Below are positions 52,819-60,811 of a stretch of DNA of 64,000 bases, piece by piece. The stretch comes from Chitinophaga silvisoli (GTDB taxonomy: Bacteria > Bacteroidota > Bacteroidia > Chitinophagales > Chitinophagaceae). The stretch's first letter is position 1, and every line of letters begins with the position of its first letter. The notes under the pieces were generated by a model that was not told the origin of the DNA, ran no database searches, and worked only from the letters and a program-made list of their open reading frames with translations. Made by a program: the position numbers and the translations under genes. Where the stretch lies: NCBI RefSeq assembly GCF_003412465.1, contig NZ_QTJV01000018.1, positions 59,578 through 123,577 on the forward strand, read 5' to 3'.

Positions 52819-53406
52819 ATGTCAAACACAGCGCAAGCTCCCATTCGCTCAAGGACAACCAGAAGGTCAGTCGCTAACACCGTTAATTTAATCATGGTGG
52901 TAGATACGGATGTGATTAAATCCACCTATGGTCCGAATTCAGGTCTGAATGATGCCCGTGGTCTTGATCACCATGAAGGTATCAACCTGTTATGCCCTAA
53001 GGCAAACTATAAAGGCCAGGCTAACGGGCAAAACGATCCGGCCAATATCATTTTCTCTGCAAATGTACAGGACTACGTTGCTTTCTGGGGGACTACCATC
53101 TCCAACAATTCAGATGATGCCGTTATCATTTATGATATATCACCTAACAGTGGGAACCCTAATGTGTTTAATCCTTTCCGCTCAGATGAGGAAACTTTAA
53201 GCGGTGCAATTGTGCCTTCACAGCCGAATCCTGTACCGGGAACAAATACATCAGTATCGTTCTATTCATTTGAGTCCAAGGTAAAAAATAAAGGTACAGA
53301 GGCCTTTACCATCTCTTTTGCACTCTATGAAGTGGATCCGAACAATCCTGAAAACCAGGTGCTATATGGCTGTTATTTCTGGGATCCAACGATCGAGGTG
53401 AAATAA
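52819..53406 (+). CDS. AidA/PixA-family inclusion body protein
   Basis: 195 residues. The segment NTVNLIMVVDTDVIKSTYG and later DHHEGINLLC, DYVAFWGTTISNNSDDAVIIYDI and YGCYFWDPTIEV match the AidA/PixA family, known for abundant, condition-dependent proteins (PixA inclusions in Xenorhabdus, quorum-controlled AidA in Ralstonia). No signal peptide. Single-gene unit with its own long upstream region and terminator. Confidence 0.85.
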   Translation: MSNTAQAPIRSRTTRRSVANTVNLIMVVDTDVIKSTYGPNSGLNDARGLDHHEGINLLCPKANYKGQANGQNDPANIIFSANVQDYVAFWGTTISNNSDDAVIIYDISPNSGNPNVFNPFRSDEETLSGAIVPSQPNPVPGTNTSVSFYSFESKVKNKGTEAFTISFALYEVDPNNPENQVLYGCYFWDPTIEVK

Positions 53407-53447
53407 TTCCCGATAGCTTTACACTACGATTTAAAACATAACAATAT

Positions 53448-53484
53448 AGCAGTTCTGTGTATGCAGAACTGCTGTTTTGTTTTG
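53448..53484 (+). terminator. Terminator of the PixA/AidA-like gene
   Basis: Ten-bp perfect arms AGCAGTTCTG / CAGAACTGCT, 6-base loop, followed by GTTTTGTTTT. Confidence 0.85.
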
Positions 53485-53490
53485 CATTTC

Positions 53491-53949
53491 TTATTTAAAT
53501 TTCTCTAATTCAATTGCCTCTTCAAAAATAGATTTAAATTTCTCAGATAAGCCCACATTCTTAAATTTCAAAATAGTATAACTACTATCAAAACATACAA
53601 TTTCTATTACAGCCTGCTCCAACTGGATATTACCATTTTCCCAGATCAAATCATTCCCTTCTACATATGGCAGTCTGTCTTCATCAATTTCTATTTCTTC
53701 ATCTGCGGGAATACCGCAAATTACCCCCCATATTATCTGGAGATCTGCATTCGCAAGAATGCTAAACTCCTCCGGTGAAAGAATAAAATAATCCTGCTCA
53801 TAATTGATGGGAACCGGATCAGATGACATGTACTCTAAATCGGATACTACCCACTGGTAATTCTTTATATCCTCCCAAACCGGCAGCATCAAAGCCCTGA
53901 GATTAGTATGATAATTCATCTTCCTGGTTTTACTGATGATCCAGTTCAT
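53491..53949 (-). CDS. Hypothetical acidic protein
   Basis: 152 residues, acidic, no signal peptide. Motifs such as QDYFILSPEEFSILANADLQIIWGVICGIP and ILKFKNVGLSEKFKSIFEEA give a small globular single-domain look, as in immunity-type proteins, but I do not recognise a family and no toxin is adjacent. Convergent with the PixA/AidA gene. Confidence 0.55.
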   Translation of the reverse strand: MNWIISKTRKMNYHTNLRALMLPVWEDIKNYQWVVSDLEYMSSDPVPINYEQDYFILSPEEFSILANADLQIIWGVICGIPADEEIEIDEDRLPYVEGNDLIWENGNIQLEQAVIEIVCFDSSYTILKFKNVGLSEKFKSIFEEAIELEKFK

Positions 53950-54121
53950 GTAGGTATAGATTTATGCTAAGTTAATAATTAAGCACATCGCCTACCATAC
54001 ATACTCGCCGGTATGTCCGCAATCCTATGTTTGAAGTTTTTCATATTTCTGTCAGGAACTTCAAAACACTTTCGCTACAATTTAAATTTTTGTAGTTTAA
54101 TCGTCCATCCAATATCCACGT

Positions 54122-55150
54122 ATGTCACTTTTCCACACATTGTACGACGAACTTATCGGCTTCCTGGGGCTCAATGCCCTGCTAGACATGTACCACACAG
54201 GGAACTACCAGTCTCTGCTGACTTTAAACGGTATTTTAGGAGCCGTTTCCCCGGTTCTCCCCTTCCTGTTATTGATCGAAATAACACGCGCCATCGTTTA
54301 TAAAAGGTTCAAGATAGAGGACTATCGCATGCCTTTTCTTATCTTCATTATTAACCGTGTCATCGGCCGTTTCCTTTCTATCGCCGCAATTGCGTTTTGC
54401 ATTGGCGTATTTGAAAAATATGCCATCTTCAAAACGACCTTCACCTGGTACTGGCTCATCTATGGCTATATCATCTGGGAATTCGGCCACTTTCTTTACC
54501 ATTACTGGGGTCACAGGGTTCGCTTATTCTGGTGCCTGCATGCCACGCATCACATGCCCCAGACCATGAACCTTTCTGTCAGCTATGCACACTTCTTCCT
54601 GGAAGGTGCTTATGCTGATATCATCCGCACCACAGTATGTATACTGATGGGCGTAAATCCTCCTCTCCTGTTTTTCATTATGTTTATCGATGGCTTTTGG
54701 GGCGGGTTTATACACGTCGGAGAAAATGTGCTTAAAAATGGAAGATTAGGCTTCCTCAATAAATGGATCCTGACTCCCTCTCACCATCGTGTGCATCATG
54801 CAAAGAATCCATTATACATGGATACCAACTTCTGCAACCTGCTAAACATCTGGGACAGGGTCTTTGGCACCTATCAACACGAGGATCCTAAAGAACCGGT
54901 TCAATATGGGGTAACACGCAATGTGAACAACCGCAATTTCTTCGATGTCTATTTCGGCGAATTCTATTACCTGGCACTGGATGTATGGAAGGCCCCCGGC
55001 ATCCTGAACAAGGTCCGTTACATCTTCATGCCTCCGGGATGGAGTCATACAGGTGATCATAAAACCGCTGTCACCGTAAAGCGTGCCTACCTGGAATCGT
55101 TAAAACAAACGCCTTCAACAACCACACAATATGAAGCAACAACCAGTTAA
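54122..55150 (+). CDS. Sterol desaturase/fatty acid hydroxylase-superfamily membrane protein
   Basis: 342 residues, about four to five membrane helices. Di-iron histidine boxes: HFLYHYWGH (H123, H127, H131), HATHH (140-144) and HHRVHH (221-226). Oxidises a lipid substrate, perhaps an alkylglycerol, sterol-like or fatty chain; the substrate is not determinable. Its last 20 bases overlap the start of the next gene, so the two are co-expressed. Confidence 0.93.
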   Translation: MSLFHTLYDELIGFLGLNALLDMYHTGNYQSLLTLNGILGAVSPVLPFLLLIEITRAIVYKRFKIEDYRMPFLIFIINRVIGRFLSIAAIAFCIGVFEKYAIFKTTFTWYWLIYGYIIWEFGHFLYHYWGHRVRLFWCLHATHHMPQTMNLSVSYAHFFLEGAYADIIRTTVCILMGVNPPLLFFIMFIDGFWGGFIHVGENVLKNGRLGFLNKWILTPSHHRVHHAKNPLYMDTNFCNLLNIWDRVFGTYQHEDPKEPVQYGVTRNVNNRNFFDVYFGEFYYLALDVWKAPGILNKVRYIFMPPGWSHTGDHKTAVTVKRAYLESLKQTPSTTTQYEATTS

Positions 55151-56183
55151 TACGAATACCTCGCGCAGACAATTCATCCGCAATACATCCTTATCGCTCG
55201 GTGGCCTTTGGCTGACCAATGGTCTGCTGGCCAGGGATAAAGGTCCGGTTTACGGCCACAATCATGTTCAGTATACCCTTGATACCGCCTGGAGTAAATG
55301 TAATCCACAGCAATATCCTGTGAATGACTGTCATGAAATGGTGCAGGATAAAAAAGGCCGCATCTTCTTACTTACGAACGAAACAAAAAATAATATTCTC
55401 ATTTACGATACGAAAGGACAGTTACTCAATTCCTGGGGACATGCATTCCCCGGCGCACATGGATTGACCATTCATGATGAAAACGGGACTGAATTTTTGT
55501 ATATCACAGATACGGTGAAGCACCAGGTTTATAAAACCACTTTAAGCGGCGAAATACTGCTTAAAATCGATGCGCCGATGGATAGTAAGTTATATTCACA
55601 GGCGGAGAAATTTGTGCCTACAGAAACCACTATAGCGCCCAATGGGGATATTTTCATTGCTGATGGTTATGGAGAGCAGTATATCCTGCATTATGATAGT
55701 AAGGGACATCTGCTGAATTATTTTGGTGGGCGAGGTAGTGGGGATGAGCATCTTGATAATGCACATGGCATTTTGATTGATCCAAGGAGGAATGATGGCT
55801 CCCTGCTGGTCACTGACAGGACCAGGAATTGTTTTAAGCGTTTTAGCCAGGATGGGAAATTATTGGATATTATACATCTGCCGGGAGCTTGCGTATGCCG
55901 GCCGGTGGTGCAGGGGGAGTTTTTGTATGCGGCGGTATTGAGGTCGCCGGATATGGATAAGGAAGGGAGTGGGTTTGTGACGATCCTTGATAAGGATAAT
56001 AAGGTGGTGAGTAATATTGGGGGGAGTGAACCGGTGTATCAGGATGGGCAGCTTCAGGCTATGTACCAGACGGATAAGATCTTTTTTCATCCGCATGATG
56101 TGTGTGTGGACCGGGATCATAATTTGTATGTGGCACAGTGGGCTTCGGGGAAGGTGTATCCTTATAAGTTAAGGAGGGTTTAA
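55131..56183 (+). CDS. Exported NHL-repeat beta-propeller protein (Tat-type signal)
   Basis: 350 residues. A twin-arginine N-terminus (SRRQFIRNTSLSLGG) is followed by NHL-like propeller blades (~75-345): GRIFLLTNETKNNILIYDTKG, NGDIFIADGYGEQYILHYDSKG, DVCVDRDHNLYVAQWASGKV. Resembles the propeller of peptidyl-alpha-hydroxyglycine lyases and 6-bladed TolB-like proteins. Overlaps the hydroxylase gene by 20 bases. A fragment of a close copy lies at 34690-34863. Confidence 0.85.
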   Translation: MKQQPVNTNTSRRQFIRNTSLSLGGLWLTNGLLARDKGPVYGHNHVQYTLDTAWSKCNPQQYPVNDCHEMVQDKKGRIFLLTNETKNNILIYDTKGQLLNSWGHAFPGAHGLTIHDENGTEFLYITDTVKHQVYKTTLSGEILLKIDAPMDSKLYSQAEKFVPTETTIAPNGDIFIADGYGEQYILHYDSKGHLLNYFGGRGSGDEHLDNAHGILIDPRRNDGSLLVTDRTRNCFKRFSQDGKLLDIIHLPGACVCRPVVQGEFLYAAVLRSPDMDKEGSGFVTILDKDNKVVSNIGGSEPVYQDGQLQAMYQTDKIFFHPHDVCVDRDHNLYVAQWASGKVYPYKLRRV

Positions 56184-56283
56184 TAAGGGATTGATATTCC
56201 GTGAGATTTATGTGTACTGAATAAGGGTAATCCGGTAAAATTTCAGAATTTTTGAAAAAATATTTTGTAATTAGAAATAAAGG

Positions 56284-57936
56284 TCAGACATTCGCGGTCC
56301 TGAAACACAATATCAGTTGCCCAGATGGCGAAATTGGTAGACGCACTGTGTTCAGGTCGCAGCGCTCGCAAGGGTGTGCTGGTTCGAATCCAGTTCTGGG
56401 CACAAAGGCGGAAAGGTCGGAGATATCTCCGACCTTTTCTTGTTTTAGGGGGTCAAGGTCCGCTCTGGATCGCGTTATCAGCTCTAGTAGTACATGAGGT
56501 TCGGCGGTTCGAAGTCGGTTATCCGAGAAAATTAGTTTTTCAGGGAATATCGAACCAATGATTTGTTTTTTGCCGATTGGGGAAGCTGTAATGTAGCGGG
56601 CGGCTATGTTTTTTATAGTTTCTCCCCCGTGGGATAAGTATTCAGAGTAGTTATCTTTAGCAGATAATAACTTTGTCTTTCTCTTTTCAAGTTCTTCTAT
56701 CTTCTTTAAAAGGTCAGCTTTTATGTCCTTGAATTCTTCTGCGGTAAATTCATCGTCTAATCTCATAGATCGGGCGTTTTGTATTCTTTGATAGTACTTG
56801 TCGATATCGGTCTGTATGCCTTTTAATTCTTGCTCTTGTTTCTTATTGTCAGTCTGTAGGGAGGTGCGAATAATTTGACAGTAGTAGTCAATGATGGGAG
56901 CATTCACAGCAATCTTGCCGAGTTGCTTTACAAAGATCTCGTTGGCTGTTTCAGCCCGAAACCGCTCCTTGCACAATTTGACTGACTGGCAGTGGTAATA
57001 ATAGTATACACCTCCATTACCACGAGAACCACTTCCACTTAATGGTTTCCCACAACGCTGGCAGATCAGAAATCCCCTAAGAGGTAGGTGAATATCGATT
57101 TCCGTAAAGGCATTAACCCTCACCTTTCGCTTCTTACCCATCAATACATCCTGAACATCATCAAACAATTGTTCTGACACAATTGGCTGATGAATCCCTT
57201 TTACGCAATGCGCTGCCTCGTTCTTATACGCTGCAAGAAAGACTTTGCCGCAATAGACAGGATTACGTAACAGGCTCCAGAATTGGCTACGTCCAATCTT
57301 TACCCCTTTTTGGTTTACCATACGTCTAAGTGTATCAATATCCCAAATACCCCTTGATAATTCCTCAAATGCCCATCTTACGATTTCCGACTTTTCATTG
57401 GGAATAAGTAGAGGCTTATTATGCGCATCACGTCCATTCTTATAGCCCAATGGAGCAATACCTAAATAGCGTCCCTCCTTCTTAGCCTTTCGCATACCAT
57501 GTAAAGTATTCAACGCCCTTCTGTCATTTTCCACCTCTGGTGTGGTCAGGTAAATAGCCAACATAATTTTACTCTCCGGAATTTCCATATCCAAGGGCTG
57601 CTCTATAGACTGTGGTTCTACAGCATATTTTCTTAACCTGCCGATCATTTCATAAGCAGCAGCCACGTTCCTGGAAAACCTATCCCATTTGGAGAATAAG
57701 ATCAAATCCACAATACCTTTGTTCTTGCTGACTACATTGAACATTTTCTGGAACTCTGGTCTGTCAAATGTTTTAGCAGAATGATCTTCCCGGTAAACGC
57801 CAATGACCTGAATGTTTTCTTTTTCACAGTAACGCATCAGTACATCTTCCTGATGAGAAAGACTGTAGCCATCAGCCTGTTCGTCTGTGCTTACCCTGGG
57901 ATATAGGAATGCTTTTCGTTGAGTGATCATCATCAT
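56284..57936 (-). CDS. Large serine recombinase (site-specific integrase), reading through tRNA-Leu copy 2
   Basis: 550 residues. Resolvase catalytic domain with nucleophile S16 (YPRVSTDEQ) and VDLILFSKWDRFSRN; recombinase domain (GIAPLGYKNGRD, GRSQFWSLLRNPVYCG); zinc ribbon (FLICQRCGKPLSGSG...YHCQ); coiled coil (~360-430). The family-like part ends near IFPEKLIFSDN. The last ~70 residues (from about VPRTGFEPAHPCERCDLN) translate the antisense of the tRNA terminator and the entire tRNA-Leu gene, so they are chromosome-derived and probably not essential. Integrase of the element to its right; a relic homologue sits at 16288-16491. Confidence 0.9.
   Translation of the reverse strand: MMMITQRKAFLYPRVSTDEQADGYSLSHQEDVLMRYCEKENIQVIGVYREDHSAKTFDRPEFQKMFNVVSKNKGIVDLILFSKWDRFSRNVAAAYEMIGRLRKYAVEPQSIEQPLDMEIPESKIMLAIYLTTPEVENDRRALNTLHGMRKAKKEGRYLGIAPLGYKNGRDAHNKPLLIPNEKSEIVRWAFEELSRGIWDIDTLRRMVNQKGVKIGRSQFWSLLRNPVYCGKVFLAAYKNEAAHCVKGIHQPIVSEQLFDDVQDVLMGKKRKVRVNAFTEIDIHLPLRGFLICQRCGKPLSGSGSRGNGGVYYYYHCQSVKLCKERFRAETANEIFVKQLGKIAVNAPIIDYYCQIIRTSLQTDNKKQEQELKGIQTDIDKYYQRIQNARSMRLDDEFTAEEFKDIKADLLKKIEELEKRKTKLLSAKDNYSEYLSHGGETIKNIAARYITASPIGKKQIIGSIFPEKLIFSDNRLRTAEPHVLLELITRSRADLDPLKQEKVGDISDLSAFVPRTGFEPAHPCERCDLNTVRLPISPSGQLILCFRTANV
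56319..56402 (+). tRNA. tRNA-Leu (anticodon CAG), copy 2
   Basis: Identical over all 84 bases to copy 1 (16110-16193), with the same acceptor, anticodon CAG and variable arm; CCA not encoded. No TTTG-N19-TAnnTTTG promoter is visible at the matching upstream position, unlike copy 1. Terminator at 56412. It lies antisense inside the 3' end of the serine recombinase frame. Confidence 0.96.
56412..56440 (+). terminator. Terminator of tRNA-Leu copy 2
   Basis: Twelve-bp perfect arms AAAGGTCGGAGA / TCTCCGACCTTT with TTCTTGTTTT after. Similar in sequence to the hairpin at 26061-26093. Confidence 0.85.
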
Positions 57937-58138
57937 ATGGTTTAATGTGAATAACTGGTGTATCGTTTCTTAAAGATTCTTCATAAATGGTAAGGTCAAT
58001 GGCAGCTAACCGATATATGAAATCAACAATCAAGGCAACTTCCTCATCTGTATAAGCATATATATCTGCCTGTAGCAATTGTCTTGCGTCATCTAATGTT
58101 GGCTTAATGGGTAAATGGTGTTGGGCTTCCTGTTTCAT
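57872..58138 (-). CDS. Small ORF preceding the serine recombinase
   Basis: 88 residues (DDARQLLQADIYAYTDEEVALIVDFIYRL, then IYEESLRND), helical, acidic. The 3' end overlaps the recombinase start by 65 bases in another frame, suggesting translational coupling. Small genes at this spot accompany many Bacteroidota recombinases and may be accessory factors. Function unknown. Confidence 0.6.
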   Translation of the reverse strand: MKQEAQHHLPIKPTLDDARQLLQADIYAYTDEEVALIVDFIYRLAAIDLTIYEESLRNDTPVIHIKPYDDDHSTKSIPISQGKHRRTG

Positions 58139-58207
58139 GCTGATGATATATAAAACAAAAGTAGACCAACGTAAAATTCCACTTTCCGATTTAGGTTGTT
58201 TTAGGAA

Positions 58208-58247
58208 GAATTATGTCGAATTATGTTGAATTTTGTCGAATTATGTC
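58208..58247. repeat. Four short iterons upstream of the recombinase unit
   Basis: Four consecutive 10-11 bp units: GAATTATGTC, GAATTATGTT, GAATTTTGTC, GAATTATGTC. They lie between the XRE gene and the small ORF, a control or nicking-type position. Confidence 0.75.
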
Positions 58248-58255
58248 ACTACACT

Positions 58256-58300
58256 TCGTAATCAATAGAACATACTAAACGCATGTTCTATTGATTACGA
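58256..58300. promoter_or_regulatory. Perfect 18-bp-arm palindrome next to the iterons
   Basis: Arms TCGTAATCAATAGAACAT (58256-58273) and its exact reverse complement (58283-58300) around ACTAAACGC. There is no T-run, so a simple terminator is not favoured. Candidate operator, recombination or origin-type site. Confidence 0.7.
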
Positions 58301-58382
58301 ATTGATTTCTTATTAAAAACAATTCAAAATTTTTCACTTCAATTTGAAGTCACACGAAAAATGGTTAAAATAATATTGAAGG

Positions 58383-58640
58383 CTAGTCACATTCTACGAT
58401 ATCCACCATTTGCACGTTATAGTATTTACAAAGATCACTGAACCTATTCAGGCCAAAGTTCTCATATTGACCTTTTTCTAATTTACTGATTATACTACGA
58501 GACATTTTTGTTTCCTTTGCAACAGCCCTTATACTTTTGCCATTGCTTTTGCGTAAATCACATAATTTTTTTCCTATACAAATTAGGTACTTCTGCGCCC
58601 TTTCGTTGAGTTCAGTATTTTTAATATTACGTCGGCTCAT
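58383..58640 (-). CDS. XRE-family helix-turn-helix protein
   Basis: 85 residues with a canonical HTH_3 domain (~20-82): LRKSNGKSIRAVAKETKMSR, SIISKLEKGQYENFGLNRFS. Its ATG overlaps the stop of the HEPN gene by four bases (ATGA), so it is the last gene of the kinase-HEPN-XRE operon. Could be the repressor or antitoxin-like partner of the operon. Confidence 0.92.
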   Translation of the reverse strand: MSRRNIKNTELNERAQKYLICIGKKLCDLRKSNGKSIRAVAKETKMSRSIISKLEKGQYENFGLNRFSDLCKYYNVQMVDIVECD

Positions 58641-59542
58641 TTTTTATCATATTTTAATGGAAAACTGATTTGCTGATTACTTTCCAGGCTAAGTCGCTTC
58701 TTGTCATAAATCTCCTGAGCAATACTTAAAAAATCAGCCACCCTTACCCTCAATATATTTGCTACTTCTACAGACACAACATATTTATCATTATACCTGG
58801 ATTCTGAATATGCTCTATTCAAAATATTAAAGAGATCCGTTTCTTCCTTTGTCTGACGAGGAAATACCATTGTGAGAGCATGTGAGAAATTGCCAATCAG
58901 CCCCAACAACCTGGATATATTATGTGTAGTAGGTCGAAATCCCATTATAACCCTCAGCACAGCAGCACAGGCATGCTCTACTGACTGATGCAGTTCAAAA
59001 ACAGCCTGTTCATACCACCCATTAGAAAAACAAAAGTCCGCTGTAGTTAAAAATCGCTGAGACATCCCAAAATATCTATTCCAGCTATCATTAATCAAAT
59101 CTTTTAAATCTGAAACATTACGTTCATTTGCTGCTACGGGCATTACCGATCCATTCATGTTAAATAATATTGTACCCTGATTATATACCGCTGATATAAA
59201 CCTGCTGTTATTCTCGAAAGCATTATTAGCAGTTTCCAAATGCTGAGAAATTATAGCAACATTAGCACCCAATGATGTCGCACATTGCTCTGCCAGATCA
59301 GATATTTCATGGTTTGATCGCCTCTCATTACTATTAGTCAAGATCAAAAGATAGAAAGTGGGAATAGGTTTATCACCAAACATATTAGGCTCCCCAAAGC
59401 AACTCCAATGATTTATGGTATTTATACGATACCCATAGCAAATAATCTTTGCCGGACTAATAGCATTCACAATATTTTGAACTAACTGCGCTAGTAAATT
59501 CATGTGGAGCTTTGGCAGATTTTTGAAAGTAACTGTGTCCAT
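58637..59542 (-). CDS. NTase-like/HEPN domain fusion protein
   Basis: 301 residues. The N-terminal ~130 residues resemble a nucleotidyltransferase fold (IICYGYR, FYLLILTNSNERRSNHEISD), but the GS and DxD catalytic residues are not recognisable, so it seems inactive. The C-terminal part (~145-280) is a HEPN domain: AVFELHQSVEHACAAVLRVI, GFRPTTHNISRLL, RAYSESRYNDKY. HEPN domains are often RNases in toxin-antitoxin and defence systems, but the strict RX4-6H motif is not certain here (R203/H207 have three residues between). Nine bases after the kinase gene. Confidence 0.8.
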   Translation of the reverse strand: MDTVTFKNLPKLHMNLLAQLVQNIVNAISPAKIICYGYRINTINHWSCFGEPNMFGDKPIPTFYLLILTNSNERRSNHEISDLAEQCATSLGANVAIISQHLETANNAFENNSRFISAVYNQGTILFNMNGSVMPVAANERNVSDLKDLINDSWNRYFGMSQRFLTTADFCFSNGWYEQAVFELHQSVEHACAAVLRVIMGFRPTTHNISRLLGLIGNFSHALTMVFPRQTKEETDLFNILNRAYSESRYNDKYVVSVEVANILRVRVADFLSIAQEIYDKKRLSLESNQQISFPLKYDKK

Positions 59543-59551
59543 GTTGGTTAA

Positions 59552-60298
59552 TTAATGTTTAGTTGTTATGTTGGATTGTGAATCGATCATGAACAAAAAT
59601 GAAGTTCCCCGCTTATCATTCCTACCAAGTAAAAGATCTCCCCCTAGTAAAGTTGCATATAACTTGCTGACATAAAGACCGAGCCCTGTACCTGAAAATC
59701 CGACTTCAAGAGATTGAAATGGTTGAAATAAAAGGTGAATTTTTTCTGCAGGAATACCCTTTCCATGATCAGTAATTTGAAATAAAAGCCGACCATCGCT
59801 CAAGTAACTGACGCTAATAGAAATACATGTACCGGAAGGAGCAAACTTAAAAGCGTTATCAATTAAGTTTTTTACTATCTGGCCTAATTTTATCTCATCT
59901 GTTGTTATATAATCCGGAACTGTTGTACGGAAATGCGCTTTAATTTTTACAGAACTCAAGGTTGATATAAGATCATACTGGCGAATCTGTAATTTTAGCC
60001 ATTGGCGAATGTTGATTCGAGCTGGAGCCATTTTAACTGCCACATTATCGTTATAGAACCTGCTTGTTGCCATCATGTTATTTAAAACATGCAGCACATT
60101 CATACTCATAGCGTTAACATGAGAAAGATAAAAACGTTTGTCTTCCTTACTATCATTCTCGCTCAAAAGCATTTTGCTAATTGTACAAATACCGGAAATC
60201 TGAGATCTCATTTCATGAGCAAGCATTCCTATAAAAAGATGTGTTGAGGGGATATCATTTGAAGGAACGGCTTTAGATACTGTGCTAATTCCTAACAT
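59552..60298 (-). CDS. Orphan soluble histidine kinase
   Basis: 248 residues without sensor or membrane segment. HisKA-like helices with H28 (MLAHEMRSQIS, where SHELRTPLS is usual) and HATPase_c with N-box QIVKNLIDNAFKFA, G1 DHGKGIPAEKI and G2 GTGLGLYV. No response regulator in the element. It opens the kinase-HEPN-XRE operon. A cytoplasmic kinase coupled to a HEPN protein is uncommon; the partner could be a chromosomal regulator or the HEPN/XRE products themselves. Confidence 0.88.
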   Translation of the reverse strand: MLGISTVSKAVPSNDIPSTHLFIGMLAHEMRSQISGICTISKMLLSENDSKEDKRFYLSHVNAMSMNVLHVLNNMMATSRFYNDNVAVKMAPARINIRQWLKLQIRQYDLISTLSSVKIKAHFRTTVPDYITTDEIKLGQIVKNLIDNAFKFAPSGTCISISVSYLSDGRLLFQITDHGKGIPAEKIHLLFQPFQSLEVGFSGTGLGLYVSKLYATLLGGDLLLGRNDKRGTSFLFMIDSQSNITTKH

Positions 60299-60431
60299 AA
60301 AAAATATTTAGAGGGTAAAAGGCATAGAAAGTCTAATCCCATAGCAGGATATCATTTAAAAAGATAACTGGGAATTTTTGGGAAGTTTTTGGGAGGAACG
60401 GGCAAAATAAAAGGTGCAGGCAATTCTTACC

Positions 60432-60542
60432 GGCGCTGAAGGGCTACGACACCCGAGACTCCAAATAAGAACGCCCACACCCATAGTGTGAGCGATTTAC
60501 CTTATCACCTGGAGTCCTTGAAAGGTCGTAGTTTTCAGCACC
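60432..60542 (-). ncRNA. Structured RNA upstream of the kinase-HEPN-XRE operon (novel, putative)
   Basis: Four nested helices, all read directly. P1 is GGCGCTGAA (60432-60440) with TTCAGCACC (60534-60542), with one mismatch. P2 is CTACGAC (60444-60450) with GTCGTAG (60525-60531). P3 is GACTCCA (60457-60463) with TGGAGTC (60510-60516). P4 is CGC-C-CACAC (60472-60480) with GTGTG-A-GCG (60486-60494) and loop CCATA. On the minus strand the structure is followed by CCTTTTATTTT, terminator-like, and lies ~130 bases before the kinase ATG. Leader, attenuator or separate small RNA; strand is inferred from the operon. Confidence 0.65.
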
Positions 60543-60811
60543 AGACATAAAGCAAACACGCTTATAGTATTTTTGTGTTCGCGAAATTACAATTTTCTTT
60601 AACAAGTATTGTTCAATATCATTATTTTCATGCGGATACAATTGAGATTAAAATAAACATAAAATGGTTTTATTGCCATTTAAATGACAATAATAATCAT
60701 TTTTATTTTATTTAATGTTATTTATTTGATTAAATAAGACTATTTAATGACTATAAAGTAACTTTAATGACTAATTTCCAATTAGTTAAATTTGCTTATA
60801 GCCATATAGGA
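60543..60811. other. A+T-rich divergent control region
   Basis: No gene supported. Very A+T-rich with runs of TTTATTT and TAATGAC, between the structured RNA and the rightward XRE gene. Probably holds promoters for both directions. Confidence 0.4.

Noticed and set aside
58208..58247. CRISPR array
   Set aside because: Units are contiguous ~10-bp iterons without spacers; no cas genes anywhere in the window.
60432..60542. Retron msr/msd
   Set aside because: Inverted repeats fit superficially, but there is no reverse transcriptase gene in the element within the window.
60444..60641. 65-codon frame across the structured RNA
   Set aside because: The nested base pairing explains the sequence better; no protein features.
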